A stretch of 49,077 nucleotides of DNA from a virus. The stretch lies in the IMG/VR virus record IMGVR_UViG_3300022562_000273, positions 1 through 49,077 of that record, one strand, 5' to 3'. The notes beneath the pieces were generated by a model that was not told the origin of the DNA, made no database searches, and was given only the letters and a program-made list of their open reading frames with translations. Shown here one piece after another: positions 41,420 through 48,538 of this stretch; positions within the stretch are counted from its first letter, which is position 1; each line of letters starts with the position of its first letter. The position numbers and the translations under genes were made by a program.

Positions 41420-41613
41420 GCCTACCCACCCAAGGCGAAGTATTCGCGGAACTGACTGAGCATATCCGCAAGGCCCAAGAGAACTGCGCCACCCTCGCCC
41501 ACCTAACCCGCGATGATGATAAGCTACGCTCGCAGGGGTGGCTTGCCATTAGCGAGATGTTTAAGCTCACGCTAAAGAACGTCACCACCTTAGCGATGAG
41601 GAAATATCAATGA
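41416..41613 (+). CDS. 65-aa conserved helical protein
   Basis: The product (SLPTQGEVFAELTEHIRKAQENCATLAHLTRDDDKLRSQGWLAISEMFK) is a type I see often in phages beside replication genes. It probably forms two or three helices. ATGA overlaps on both sides. No function known to me. Confidence 0.75.
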   Translation: MSLPTQGEVFAELTEHIRKAQENCATLAHLTRDDDKLRSQGWLAISEMFKLTLKNVTTLAMRKYQ

Positions 41614-41996
41614 CCGAAATCCCCAAGGAAGCAATCGAGGCAGCATGGAAGGCTTACAACAGTGCTAATGGTCCAGGAGATTGTATGGAAGCCGCCCTCA
41701 AAGCCGCCGCGCCGTTCATGCAAGCAAAACAACACAAGTGGGTTCCCTCTCGTCTTGGTCATGGTGAGTCTATGTGTGAATACTGTTGCATAACCAATCG
41801 TGAAGCTGCTGTGCTTGGTCTGATGAATAAATGTACTAGCGCACCGGATGTCCCTACGAGCACCTTCAACGACGGCATCGAGGCAGCGGCGAAAGAGGTA
41901 GAGAAAATTCAGCTTGCTGACAGTTACCAAGGTAGCGGACCACTCGATCCGTTTAAGGCTTCAATCGACGCCATCCGCGCACTCAGGAAGGAATAG
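41610..41996 (+). CDS. 128-aa early protein with Cys cluster
   Basis: The product shows EAAWKAYNSANGPGDCMEAALKAAAPFM, a common phage motif, then ESMCEYCCITNREAAVLGLMNKC with CxxCC, and an alpha-helical end. The Cys group might bind metal. No family named. Followed by the next start without a gap. Confidence 0.72.
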   Translation: MTEIPKEAIEAAWKAYNSANGPGDCMEAALKAAAPFMQAKQHKWVPSRLGHGESMCEYCCITNREAAVLGLMNKCTSAPDVPTSTFNDGIEAAAKEVEKIQLADSYQGSGPLDPFKASIDAIRALRKE

Positions 41997-41999
41997 GCC

Positions 42000-42176
42000 A
42001 TGCAATTCCAATTCTATTGGCCCTCTTGGTGGAAGCTCTGGCCCACCTATCACTCCACCCTAAGGCAACTCGATATGTCTGCAATCCCCAATGCTCCACT
42101 ATTCGAGTGGCGTGATAACACCTTCTGCTTTGGCCCAATCCAATTCATATGGAGATCGGCACCGACACCAACGTAA
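42000..42176 (+). CDS. 58-aa Trp-rich small protein
   Basis: It starts three bases after the previous stop. The product (MQFQFYWPSWWKLWPTYHSTLRQLDMSAI; FEWRDNTFCFGPIQFIW) is a recognisable short protein in phages, rich in Trp and Phe, which may fold as a small beta sheet. No function is known to me. It was missed by length-based calling because it is under 60 codons. Confidence 0.75.
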   Translation: MQFQFYWPSWWKLWPTYHSTLRQLDMSAIPNAPLFEWRDNTFCFGPIQFIWRSAPTPT

Positions 42177-42186
42177 GGACCATCAA

Positions 42187-43608
42187 ATGGACGCTGCCCT
42201 AAAACCCACCGACGAACAAGTTGCTATTGTCGATCAGATTCTCGAGAACGATGGCAATCTAATGATCCGTTCTCTTGCTGGCACCGGCAAGACCTCTACC
42301 CTTGAGCTAATCCAATCTGTCATTGATATCAAGCCAGTCCTCTACGCCGTCTTCAACAAACGCAACGCTGACGAAGCTGAGGATAAGTTCCCTTCCACTA
42401 CCACCATCCGAACTTGGAATGGCCTCGGCCATCGAGTGTGGATGAAGTCAGTTACCAACAAGGTCACGCTTAACGGAAAGAAGATTGCCGAGCAGCTACG
42501 AGAGCTTATTAAAGAGGCTCCAGCATCAGCCCAAGGCCCACTATGGGACGTGTTTTGGGAAGTGATTGCAGCCGTAGGCATGGCGAAGTCAGTAGGCTAC
42601 GTCCCCGAAGGGAAATACCCTAACGCTCGCCGCCTCTGCACTCGTGAAGAGTTCCACCAGCGTCTTGAGGAAGAACCTGATCCTCTTGTCTCTGACCTTA
42701 TCGATCAGATGCTCTTCACCTCAATCAACCACGCTTACAAAGGCTACATCGACTTCAACGATCAAATCTATATGCCAGCACTCTTTGGCGGAACCTTCCC
42801 CAAGTTCCCATTCAGTATGTTCGACGAAGTCCAAGACCTCAACCCTGTCAATCATGTAATGGCTGAGAAGCTTGGTTCCGGTAGGAAGGTCGCTGTCGGT
42901 GACGATAACCAATCCATCTACTACTTTCGCGGAGCGATGGCTGGCGGAATGTCGAAGATGAAAGAGAAATTTGCCATGAATGAGATGGAGCTATCTATCT
43001 CCTTCCGCTGTCCAGAGGAAATCGTCAAGGCAGCCCATTGGCGAGTACCACAGCTAAAGGCGTTCAAACCTGGAGGACACTATGAACAACTTCAGCGACT
43101 TAACATGGCGACTATACCTGATGATGCTGCTATTATCTGCCGCAATAACGCTCCTTTATTTAAGCTTGCACTACGCCTACTCATGGCTAAGCGCAGCGTC
43201 TCTGTTGCTGGCAGTGATATTGGACCCAAGATTGTAGGCATCATGAAGAAGCTTGGTGATAGCGAGATGGATAAAGAATCGCTGCTTGCAAGGATCGAAG
43301 ATTGGCGAGCAGAGAAGAAAGCGAAGAACTCTTCCACCGCTGACGATATGGCTGAGTGTATGAAGGTCTTTGCCTCCTACGGGGCTACTCTCGGCACCTC
43401 TATCTCCTACGCTGAGCATCTGTTCCAGCAAAGTGGGACTATCCGGTTAATCACTGGCCATAAGTGCAAGGGATTGGAATGGAACACAGTGTACCATCTC
43501 GATCCTTGGCTTATCGGTCTGGACGAACAGGAACTGAACCTGCGATACGTTATCACTACGCGTTCTCGAGATAAACTGTTTGAAATCAACTCTGTTGGAA
43601 TAATCTAA
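42187..43608 (+). CDS. UvrD/Rep-type superfamily 1 DNA helicase
   Basis: The ATG at 42187 (AAGGA upstream) gives 473 aa. Motif I LAGTGKTST (30-38), motif II FDEVQD (212-217), motif III GDDNQSIYYFRGA (238-250), motif IV SISFRCP, motif V GHKCKGLEW and motif VI TTRSRDKL show an intact SF1A helicase that unwinds DNA 3'-5'. It is shorter than bacterial UvrD, lacking large 1B/2B insertions. It probably works with the RecB-like nuclease and Sak4-like ATPase downstream in repair or recombination. Confidence 0.92.
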   Translation: MDAALKPTDEQVAIVDQILENDGNLMIRSLAGTGKTSTLELIQSVIDIKPVLYAVFNKRNADEAEDKFPSTTTIRTWNGLGHRVWMKSVTNKVTLNGKKIAEQLRELIKEAPASAQGPLWDVFWEVIAAVGMAKSVGYVPEGKYPNARRLCTREEFHQRLEEEPDPLVSDLIDQMLFTSINHAYKGYIDFNDQIYMPALFGGTFPKFPFSMFDEVQDLNPVNHVMAEKLGSGRKVAVGDDNQSIYYFRGAMAGGMSKMKEKFAMNEMELSISFRCPEEIVKAAHWRVPQLKAFKPGGHYEQLQRLNMATIPDDAAIICRNNAPLFKLALRLLMAKRSVSVAGSDIGPKIVGIMKKLGDSEMDKESLLARIEDWRAEKKAKNSSTADDMAECMKVFASYGATLGTSISYAEHLFQQSGTIRLITGHKCKGLEWNTVYHLDPWLIGLDEQELNLRYVITTRSRDKLFEINSVGII

Positions 43609-43970
43609 TGTCCCTCCCAACCTCTCATCGCGCCTACGTTGATTGCTTCGACGTTCTCGATAAAGCCATCGAGGACGACCTTGGCGTAAGGGTAAAGTTC
43701 GAAACCTCTGAGGAAGCAACCCACTTCCGCCTCCGCTGTCACAACGCTAGGAAGCTGATGCGGCAGATGAACACTAAAATCTATCAGGATGGTCATCCAA
43801 TGCATGGAGCTTCGCCTTACGACCATCTTGTCATTAAAGTTCATTCTGATGGTTGGCTCTACGTTGAGAAGGTAACTGTCTTGGCTCAAGAGATTGTTCC
43901 CCTCTCAAAAGGTGAGCCAGAACCTGAGCCTGTTGAGATGCCCTTGCGCCCTACCTCTAGGAGATTCTAA
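43608..43970 (+). CDS. 120-aa protein ending RRF
   Basis: The product (TSEEATHFRLRCHNARKLMRQMNTKIY; GASPYDHLVIKVHSDGWLYVEKV) is alpha/beta with a Pro/Glu tail. The last codons provide AGGAGATTC for the next start. It overlaps the helicase stop by one base. A conserved phage hypothetical in replication regions; the role is unknown, with possible DNA contact. Confidence 0.75.
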   Translation: MSLPTSHRAYVDCFDVLDKAIEDDLGVRVKFETSEEATHFRLRCHNARKLMRQMNTKIYQDGHPMHGASPYDHLVIKVHSDGWLYVEKVTVLAQEIVPLSKGEPEPEPVEMPLRPTSRRF

Positions 43971-44185
43971 TGGCCATTCCAAAAGAAATCTTCAAAGAGA
44001 TTCTCTACCAAGCGCTAGAGTGTGAAGTAGGGTTGGCGATTGAGACGGATGATAGAAGGTTCTTAGTTAGGAACCTTTGGAACGTAAGGAAAGAGCTTGC
44101 CGATCCCAATCTCGACAAGCTGATAATTCTACAACCAGCAAACGAAGGCGAAGTTTGGGTAGCACATAAGGATGCAGATGAATGA
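43970..44185 (+). CDS. 71-aa early protein
   Basis: Starts from TAATG behind AGGAGATTC. The product (IPKEIFKEILYQALECEVGLAIETDDRRFLVRNLWNVRKELADPNLDKLIILQP) is alpha/beta and resembles small phage proteins with a beta-hairpin. No family named. Its stop overlaps the next ATG. Confidence 0.7.
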   Translation: MAIPKEIFKEILYQALECEVGLAIETDDRRFLVRNLWNVRKELADPNLDKLIILQPANEGEVWVAHKDADE

Positions 44186-44430
44186 CAACCACCCTCGACG
44201 AACTGATGAGGATCAATCCTCTTGAACTCACCGACCAAAATCTCGACGACCTAATCTCTTACCACCGAAAGAACCGAGAGAGAATCCAACTCTCTGGCGG
44301 AAAGGGCAGGGCCAAGATCGCCAAGCCTGAGGGAGCGAAGAAGAAGATCGACCTCTCTACTCTCAAGTTTGGTGAGATTGGTATGTCTGCACCGAAGGTG
44401 AAAGAACCTGCGTTGAAAAGGAGGTTCTAA
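44182..44430 (+). CDS. 82-aa basic protein ending RRF
   Basis: Starts by ATGA overlap. The product (DELMRINPLELTDQNLDDLISYHRKNRERIQLSGGKGRAKIAKPEG) has helices and then a Lys/Gly/Ala-rich basic tail, probably DNA- or partner-binding. Its end AGG-AGG-TTC-TAATG is the ribosome site for the nuclease gene, so the two are coupled and may form a complex. Confidence 0.72.
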   Translation: MTTTLDELMRINPLELTDQNLDDLISYHRKNRERIQLSGGKGRAKIAKPEGAKKKIDLSTLKFGEIGMSAPKVKEPALKRRF

Positions 44431-45377
44431 TGGATGCTACCACCAAAGCACCCTCACCATTCCTTCCTGGCACAACTATCCAATACGCTTGGGACTCCAC
44501 AAGTCTCGGCTATCTAAAAACCTGCCCTCGCCTTTACTACTATCAAATGATTGAGGGCTACACTCCAAGAGAGGATTCAATCCACCTGCGCTTTGGCATT
44601 GAATATCACAAAGCTCTCGAAGAGTATGAAATCCTCCGCGCTGACGCTACTCCGTTTGAAGAAGCTATGCGAGAGGTTGTCCACAACACTCTGGTTCGCA
44701 CAGCGGAGTGGGAAGAGAATCCTGACTCCAAAGCTGGGCGCTATAAGTCACGCGAAGCATTGATTAGAACTATTATCTGGTATCTTGACGAGTACAAAGA
44801 CGACCCAGCTAAAACTCTCATCAAGAGCGATGGCACACCTGCTGTTGAACTCAGCTTTCGTTTCGAAACCGATCTTTGGGCAACCGACCACCAACCATAC
44901 CTACTCGCTGGTCACCTTGATAAAGTCGTTAGCTATAACGATGAACTGTTTGGTATGGATCATAAGACTACCACCATTACCCCTGGAGACTACTACTTTT
45001 CACAGTATGCACCAAACAACCAAATGACGCTCTACACTCTTGCCACCAAGATCGTCTTTGGCGCACCAATCCGTGGCATGATCATCGACGTTGCTCAGCT
45101 AATGGTCGATAGTTCTCGCTTTGTTCGCGGCTTCACCTATCGCACCAACGAGCAACTCGACGAATGGGTTGCTGATCTCTCTTATTGGTTCGGCTTAGCC
45201 AAGAGTTACGCAGACTCTGGCTACTGGCCAATGAACGACACTGCCTGTAGCAACTATGGTGGCTGTCGCTTTAGAGATATCTGCTCCAAATCTCCAGGCA
45301 TCCGAGAGCGCTTCCTGCTCTCGGGCTACGAGAGGAAATCAGAGGAAGAGAGATGGAATCCGCTCAAGGTCCGGTAA
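44430..45377 (+). CDS. RecB/Cas4-like PD-(D/E)XK nuclease with Fe-S cysteines
   Basis: The 315-aa nuclease has Cys32 (TCPRLYYY), GIEYHKALE with His60, GHLDKV with Asp164, the catalytic MDHKT (176-180, Asp177 and Lys179), Gln198 helix QMTLYTLAT and a C-terminal CxxxxxCxxxxxC (Cys273, 279, 285). This is the AddB/Cas4-type layout in which four Cys hold an iron-sulfur cluster. It would process DNA ends. It sits between the SF1 helicase and the Sak4-like ATPase. Confidence 0.9.
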   Translation: MDATTKAPSPFLPGTTIQYAWDSTSLGYLKTCPRLYYYQMIEGYTPREDSIHLRFGIEYHKALEEYEILRADATPFEEAMREVVHNTLVRTAEWEENPDSKAGRYKSREALIRTIIWYLDEYKDDPAKTLIKSDGTPAVELSFRFETDLWATDHQPYLLAGHLDKVVSYNDELFGMDHKTTTITPGDYYFSQYAPNNQMTLYTLATKIVFGAPIRGMIIDVAQLMVDSSRFVRGFTYRTNEQLDEWVADLSYWFGLAKSYADSGYWPMNDTACSNYGGCRFRDICSKSPGIRERFLLSGYERKSEEERWNPLKVR

Positions 45378-45574
45378 AGCCACTTCGTTTAGTTCTCAAT
45401 CTAGGTAAGTACCGCGTAGCTAGTCGAGAGAATCTCCAAATGAAAATCGCCCTTGGCGGTTCCACGACTATGACAGTTACTCTACCACCACACGCTGACG
45501 TCCGTGAGGGCGATATCCTAACCCTATACACTGAGGTACTCTATGCCGAGCCTAGCAAAACACCAGTCCAGTAA
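45353..45574 (+). CDS. 73-aa beta-rich protein between nuclease and ATPase
   Basis: GAGGAAGAGAG precedes the ATG. The product (LRLVLNLGKYRVASRENLQMKIALGGSTTMTVTLPPHADVREGDILTLYTEV) has the strand-rich look of a small OB or beta-barrel. It overlaps both neighbours (25 and 32 nt). Unknown function. Confidence 0.7.
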   Translation: MESAQGPVKPLRLVLNLGKYRVASRENLQMKIALGGSTTMTVTLPPHADVREGDILTLYTEVLYAEPSKTPVQ

Positions 45575-46487
45575 ATTCACCAAGCTAATCCTTCTAGGAG
45601 ATTCTAAATCTGGCAAGACAGGCTCAGTCGCCTCTCTTGTCTGCGAAGGCTATAAGGTCCGCATCCTAGATATGGACAACGGTCTCGACGTTCTAAAGCA
45701 ATTCGTTATGAAGAATTGCCCTGACAAAGTTGACAACGTCGAGTATCGAACCCTTCGAGATAACTATAAAGCGTCTCCGATAGGGCCGATTATCGATGGT
45801 CCGCCAAGGGCCTTTCCAGACGCGCTAAAGATGCTCGATAGATGGAAATACAAAGACGAAGATGGAAATGAGATAGACCTTGGCGATCCAGCTGAGTGGG
45901 GAGAAGATACAATCCTTGTTGTTGACTCTCTATCCTTTCTCTCCGATGCAGCCTTCGCTTTCCGAGAGCCTATGGCGAAGAAGGGCGACTCTGGAAAGTA
46001 CGATATGCGTTCCGTCTATGGCGATGCCCAGGACGCTATCGAGAAGGTCCTCGATCAGCTAACCTCTGACAAGTTTTGCACCAACGTGATTGTCATCGCT
46101 CACGTTCGATATGTTGATAATCCCGATGGTACAAAGAAGGGCTACCCTGTCTCAGTCGGCAGCGCCCTTTCACCCACCATCCCACGGTACTTTAACACCG
46201 TCATAAGGTACAAGACCGTTGGATCAAAGAGAACGATCGAGACAGTCTCATCGGCAATGTTCGACCTAGCGAACCCAGCACCATTCGCTGTGCAAAACAC
46301 CTATCCGCTAGAGACAGGCCTTGCCGATATCTTCAAAGTCCTTCGTGCGCAATCAAAGGAGGTGATGCCGAGTGGACCCAAACAACCAGTTTCCAACGAT
46401 AAAACGCCAGAAAGAAAGGGGGTGATTACAGCTATCAAGCCTCTGGCTAAGGCAGCCCAGCAACCAAAACTTTCACGCAGAATCTAA
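45543..46487 (+). CDS. Sak4-like RecA-fold ATPase (recombinase)
   Basis: The 314-aa protein has Walker A GDSKSGKTG (19-27) after a LILL strand, DMDNGLDVL following the next strand, and Walker B TILVVDSLS (123-131), as in phage Sak4/RecA-like nucleotide-binding proteins. IAHVRYV with GYPVSVGSALSPTIPRYFN also fits. In other phages this protein promotes single-strand annealing with an SSB partner; an SSB-like gene follows directly here. Confidence 0.85.
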   Translation: MPSLAKHQSSKFTKLILLGDSKSGKTGSVASLVCEGYKVRILDMDNGLDVLKQFVMKNCPDKVDNVEYRTLRDNYKASPIGPIIDGPPRAFPDALKMLDRWKYKDEDGNEIDLGDPAEWGEDTILVVDSLSFLSDAAFAFREPMAKKGDSGKYDMRSVYGDAQDAIEKVLDQLTSDKFCTNVIVIAHVRYVDNPDGTKKGYPVSVGSALSPTIPRYFNTVIRYKTVGSKRTIETVSSAMFDLANPAPFAVQNTYPLETGLADIFKVLRAQSKEVMPSGPKQPVSNDKTPERKGVITAIKPLAKAAQQPKLSRRI

Positions 46488-46502
46488 ACAGGAAAAACAC
46501 AA

Positions 46503-46955
46503 ATGGCTGATACATTTGCTTCTATCTTAGACAAACCGTCGTCAGAAGTCGAGCGTCCCAAGCCGCTACCGCAAGGGACGTATGTCTGCGTAGTCAAAGG
46601 ACTTCCGCGCAAGGACAAGTCCACCAAGAAGGGTACCGATTACCTTGAGTTCACTCTGCAACCACTAGCCATCTACGAGAACGAAGCCGGCGAAACCGAT
46701 GTGGACACAGAGGCTCTTGAGGAAATGGGGGGATTCGAAAAGAGAACTATTCGAGCCACCTACTACCTCACCGAAGATGCTCTCTATCGACTCAAGCAGT
46801 TTCTAATCGACTGCGGGATCGATCCTGAGGGCAAGACGATTGCGCAGATGGTCGATGAGACCCCTGGCTGCCAAGTGTTGGCGTCGCTTGTTCATGTTGC
46901 ATCTGAGGATGGGCAGAACATCTATGCCAATTTGAAATCCACTGCTCCAGCGTGA
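46503..46955 (+). CDS. SSB-like protein (DUF669-type), Sak4 partner
   Basis: The 150-aa protein (FASILDKPSSEVERPKPLPQGTYVCVV; STKKGTDYLEFTLQPLAIYE; RATYYLTEDALYRLKQFLIDCGID) shows the strand pattern and C-terminal region of DUF669 and related single-strand DNA-binding proteins that accompany Sak4 ATPases. AGGAAAAACACAA precedes the ATG. No acidic SSB tail is present. Role inferred from context. Confidence 0.72.
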   Translation: MADTFASILDKPSSEVERPKPLPQGTYVCVVKGLPRKDKSTKKGTDYLEFTLQPLAIYENEAGETDVDTEALEEMGGFEKRTIRATYYLTEDALYRLKQFLIDCGIDPEGKTIAQMVDETPGCQVLASLVHVASEDGQNIYANLKSTAPA

Positions 46956-46960
46956 CAGCC

Positions 46961-47185
46961 ATGACAGTTGGAGAAGATAGGGTTAGAGTGAACTTTAACC
47001 CAAGCTCAGTTACAGTGGTCGATGTAATCAAGATGAGTTCTGCTCAATTGATTGACCTCTGTAATGCGGAGAAAGAAAAACTAACTAGTGATCAATATGA
47101 GACACTTAGACTATGGTCACTAGCTCAAACTGCCTACGAAGAAGCTGCCATGTGGGCAGTTAAAGCTGCGACTGCGCCTGCGTGA
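46961..47185 (+). CDS. Acb2/Tad1 hairpin-domain-like protein (possible anti-CBASS sponge)
   Basis: The ATG at 46961 gives 74 aa; a GTG at 46952 is also open. The C-terminal helix LRLWSLAQTAYEEAAMWAVKAATAP resembles the RWLSIARTxFQxGFMxLVRAVA helix of Acb2-type proteins (T4 Vs.4 family), which form hexamers that trap the cyclic nucleotides made by host CBASS. The N-terminus GEDRVRVNFNPSS matches small phage proteins that, as I recall, are annotated with this domain. The call rests on memory of motifs and has not been searched; it could be an unrelated helical hairpin. A terminator follows. Confidence 0.55.
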   Translation: MTVGEDRVRVNFNPSSVTVVDVIKMSSAQLIDLCNAEKEKLTSDQYETLRLWSLAQTAYEEAAMWAVKAATAPA

Positions 47186-47213
47186 TGACAGAGTAACCTT
47201 CACGCAAAGCAGG

Positions 47214-47256
47214 CCCCCGACGCGTCTGGATGACCCCCTAGCGCGTCGGGGGTTTT
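47214..47256 (+). terminator. Intrinsic terminator ending the recombination unit
   Basis: CCCCCGACGCG pairs with CGCGTCGGGGG (11 bp) around a 17-base loop, then TTTTA. It separates the Acb2-like gene from the DNA polymerase unit. Confidence 0.88.
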
Positions 47257-47274
47257 ACCACCAAGGAGAAAGCG

Positions 47275-47526
47275 ATGGATCGAGACCCTCTACTCCAAGA
47301 GCGAGAGAAGACGCATGGATCATTTCAACGCAACGCTGAAATAAGTATTAAGCTTAAGCTTTTATTTAATGATTTTGGTGCTGACCGTTTCAAATATGTA
47401 CACCAAGAAGCCCTTGGTATGATCGCCCTCAAACTCTCCCGTATCCTATCAGGCCAGGCTAATTTCAAAGACCATTGGGACGACATAGCTGGGTACGCCA
47501 AACTAGGAAGCGAAGCTTGTGACTAA
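47275..47526 (+). CDS. DUF6378-like protein, 83 aa
   Basis: AAGGAGAAAGCG precedes the ATG. The product has REKTHGSFQRNAEISIKLK, HQEALGMIALKLSRILSGQ and DHWDDIAGYAKL, the pattern of a very common phage protein (DUF6378, related in look to MazG-like all-alpha folds). Its role may be in nucleotide metabolism. It overlaps the UDG-exonuclease gene by 8 nt, so it is coupled to the polymerase operon. Confidence 0.82.
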   Translation: MDRDPLLQEREKTHGSFQRNAEISIKLKLLFNDFGADRFKYVHQEALGMIALKLSRILSGQANFKDHWDDIAGYAKLGSEACD

Positions 47527-48538
47527 CATCGTCATCGTAGGAGAAGCCTATGGCGAACAGGAAGAGAAAGCACAGACGGCCTTTGTTGGGGCTGCCGGAT
47601 ACGAACTTAATCGCATGCTCGATGAGGCTGGACTACGTCGAGCGGACTGTTACGTTACAAATGTCTTCAATCGACGGCCCACGAATAACAAGATTGAAGC
47701 TTTCTGCGGCCCAAAGCAGGAAGGTATTCGGGGATATCCGCCTCTTACTAAGTCAGGATACGTTCGCAAGGAATATGTCCCAGAGCTTGAGAGACTAGCA
47801 GATGAGATTGTCTCGTACAACCCAAACCTAATCCTCGCCCTCGGCAACACTCCACTATGGGCTCTTGGCGGAAAGACAGGGATTACCAAATACCGTGGCG
47901 TTCCATTCATCTCAACCCACACAGCCACTGGCTATAAGGTACTTCCCACCTATCATCCAGCAGGTATCTTTCGTCAATGGAGCCACCGCCCAATCGCAAT
48001 CGTCGATCTTATCAAGGCAAAGCGTGAGTCTGAGTACCCTGAGATAAGGAGGCCTCATCGTGAAATCTGGATCGAGCCGTCCCTCGAAGACCTCGAAGAA
48101 TTCTATAATCGATATATCAATGTGCCACCTAAGAGAGTTTCGGTTGATATTGAAACAGTTGGAGACCAGATCACATGCATTGGTTTTGCTCCCACCCCCA
48201 GAATTGCGCTCGTTATTCCGTTCTATGACTCCAGAAGAAAGGGAAGACATTATTGGTTTGATAGAGATAGAGAGCGTCTTGCTTGGCTCTTTGTTAAACG
48301 AATTCTATCTGACAAAGACATTAAGAAGACCTTCCAAAATGGTGCGTACGACATTGCGTTCCAGTGGAGGTCAATGGGTTTAGAAACCTACGGTGCGGAT
48401 GAGGACACTATGCTATTGCACCACTCGCTACAGCCTGAGAGTCTCAAAGGCCTCGGCTTTCTTGGCTCCATCTACACTGATGAGGGAGCTTGGAAAATCG
48501 AGAGGAAGGGGACTTCAACTATTAAGAGGGATGAATGA
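47519..48538 (+). CDS. Uracil-DNA glycosylase fused to 3'-5' exonuclease (ExoI/ExoII part)
   Basis: The protein is 339 aa from a GTG start. Residues 1-170 match family 4/5 uracil-DNA glycosylases: GEAYGEQE (8-15), FVGAAGYELNRML, YVTNVFNRRP, LALGNTPLWALGG, YRG and YHPAGIFRQ (145-152). The N-terminal iron-sulfur cysteines of family 4 are missing. Residues about 200-339 begin the DEDD exonuclease domain: ExoI DIE (Asp210, Glu212), ExoII NGAYD (Asn274-Asp278) and DTMLLHH (Asp296). The ExoIII YxxxD motif is in the next gene, which starts in an ATGA overlap. Together they make a split UDG-exonuclease-polymerase. Confidence 0.88.
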   Translation: MTNIVIVGEAYGEQEEKAQTAFVGAAGYELNRMLDEAGLRRADCYVTNVFNRRPTNNKIEAFCGPKQEGIRGYPPLTKSGYVRKEYVPELERLADEIVSYNPNLILALGNTPLWALGGKTGITKYRGVPFISTHTATGYKVLPTYHPAGIFRQWSHRPIAIVDLIKAKRESEYPEIRRPHREIWIEPSLEDLEEFYNRYINVPPKRVSVDIETVGDQITCIGFAPTPRIALVIPFYDSRRKGRHYWFDRDRERLAWLFVKRILSDKDIKKTFQNGAYDIAFQWRSMGLETYGADEDTMLLHHSLQPESLKGLGFLGSIYTDEGAWKIERKGTSTIKRDE

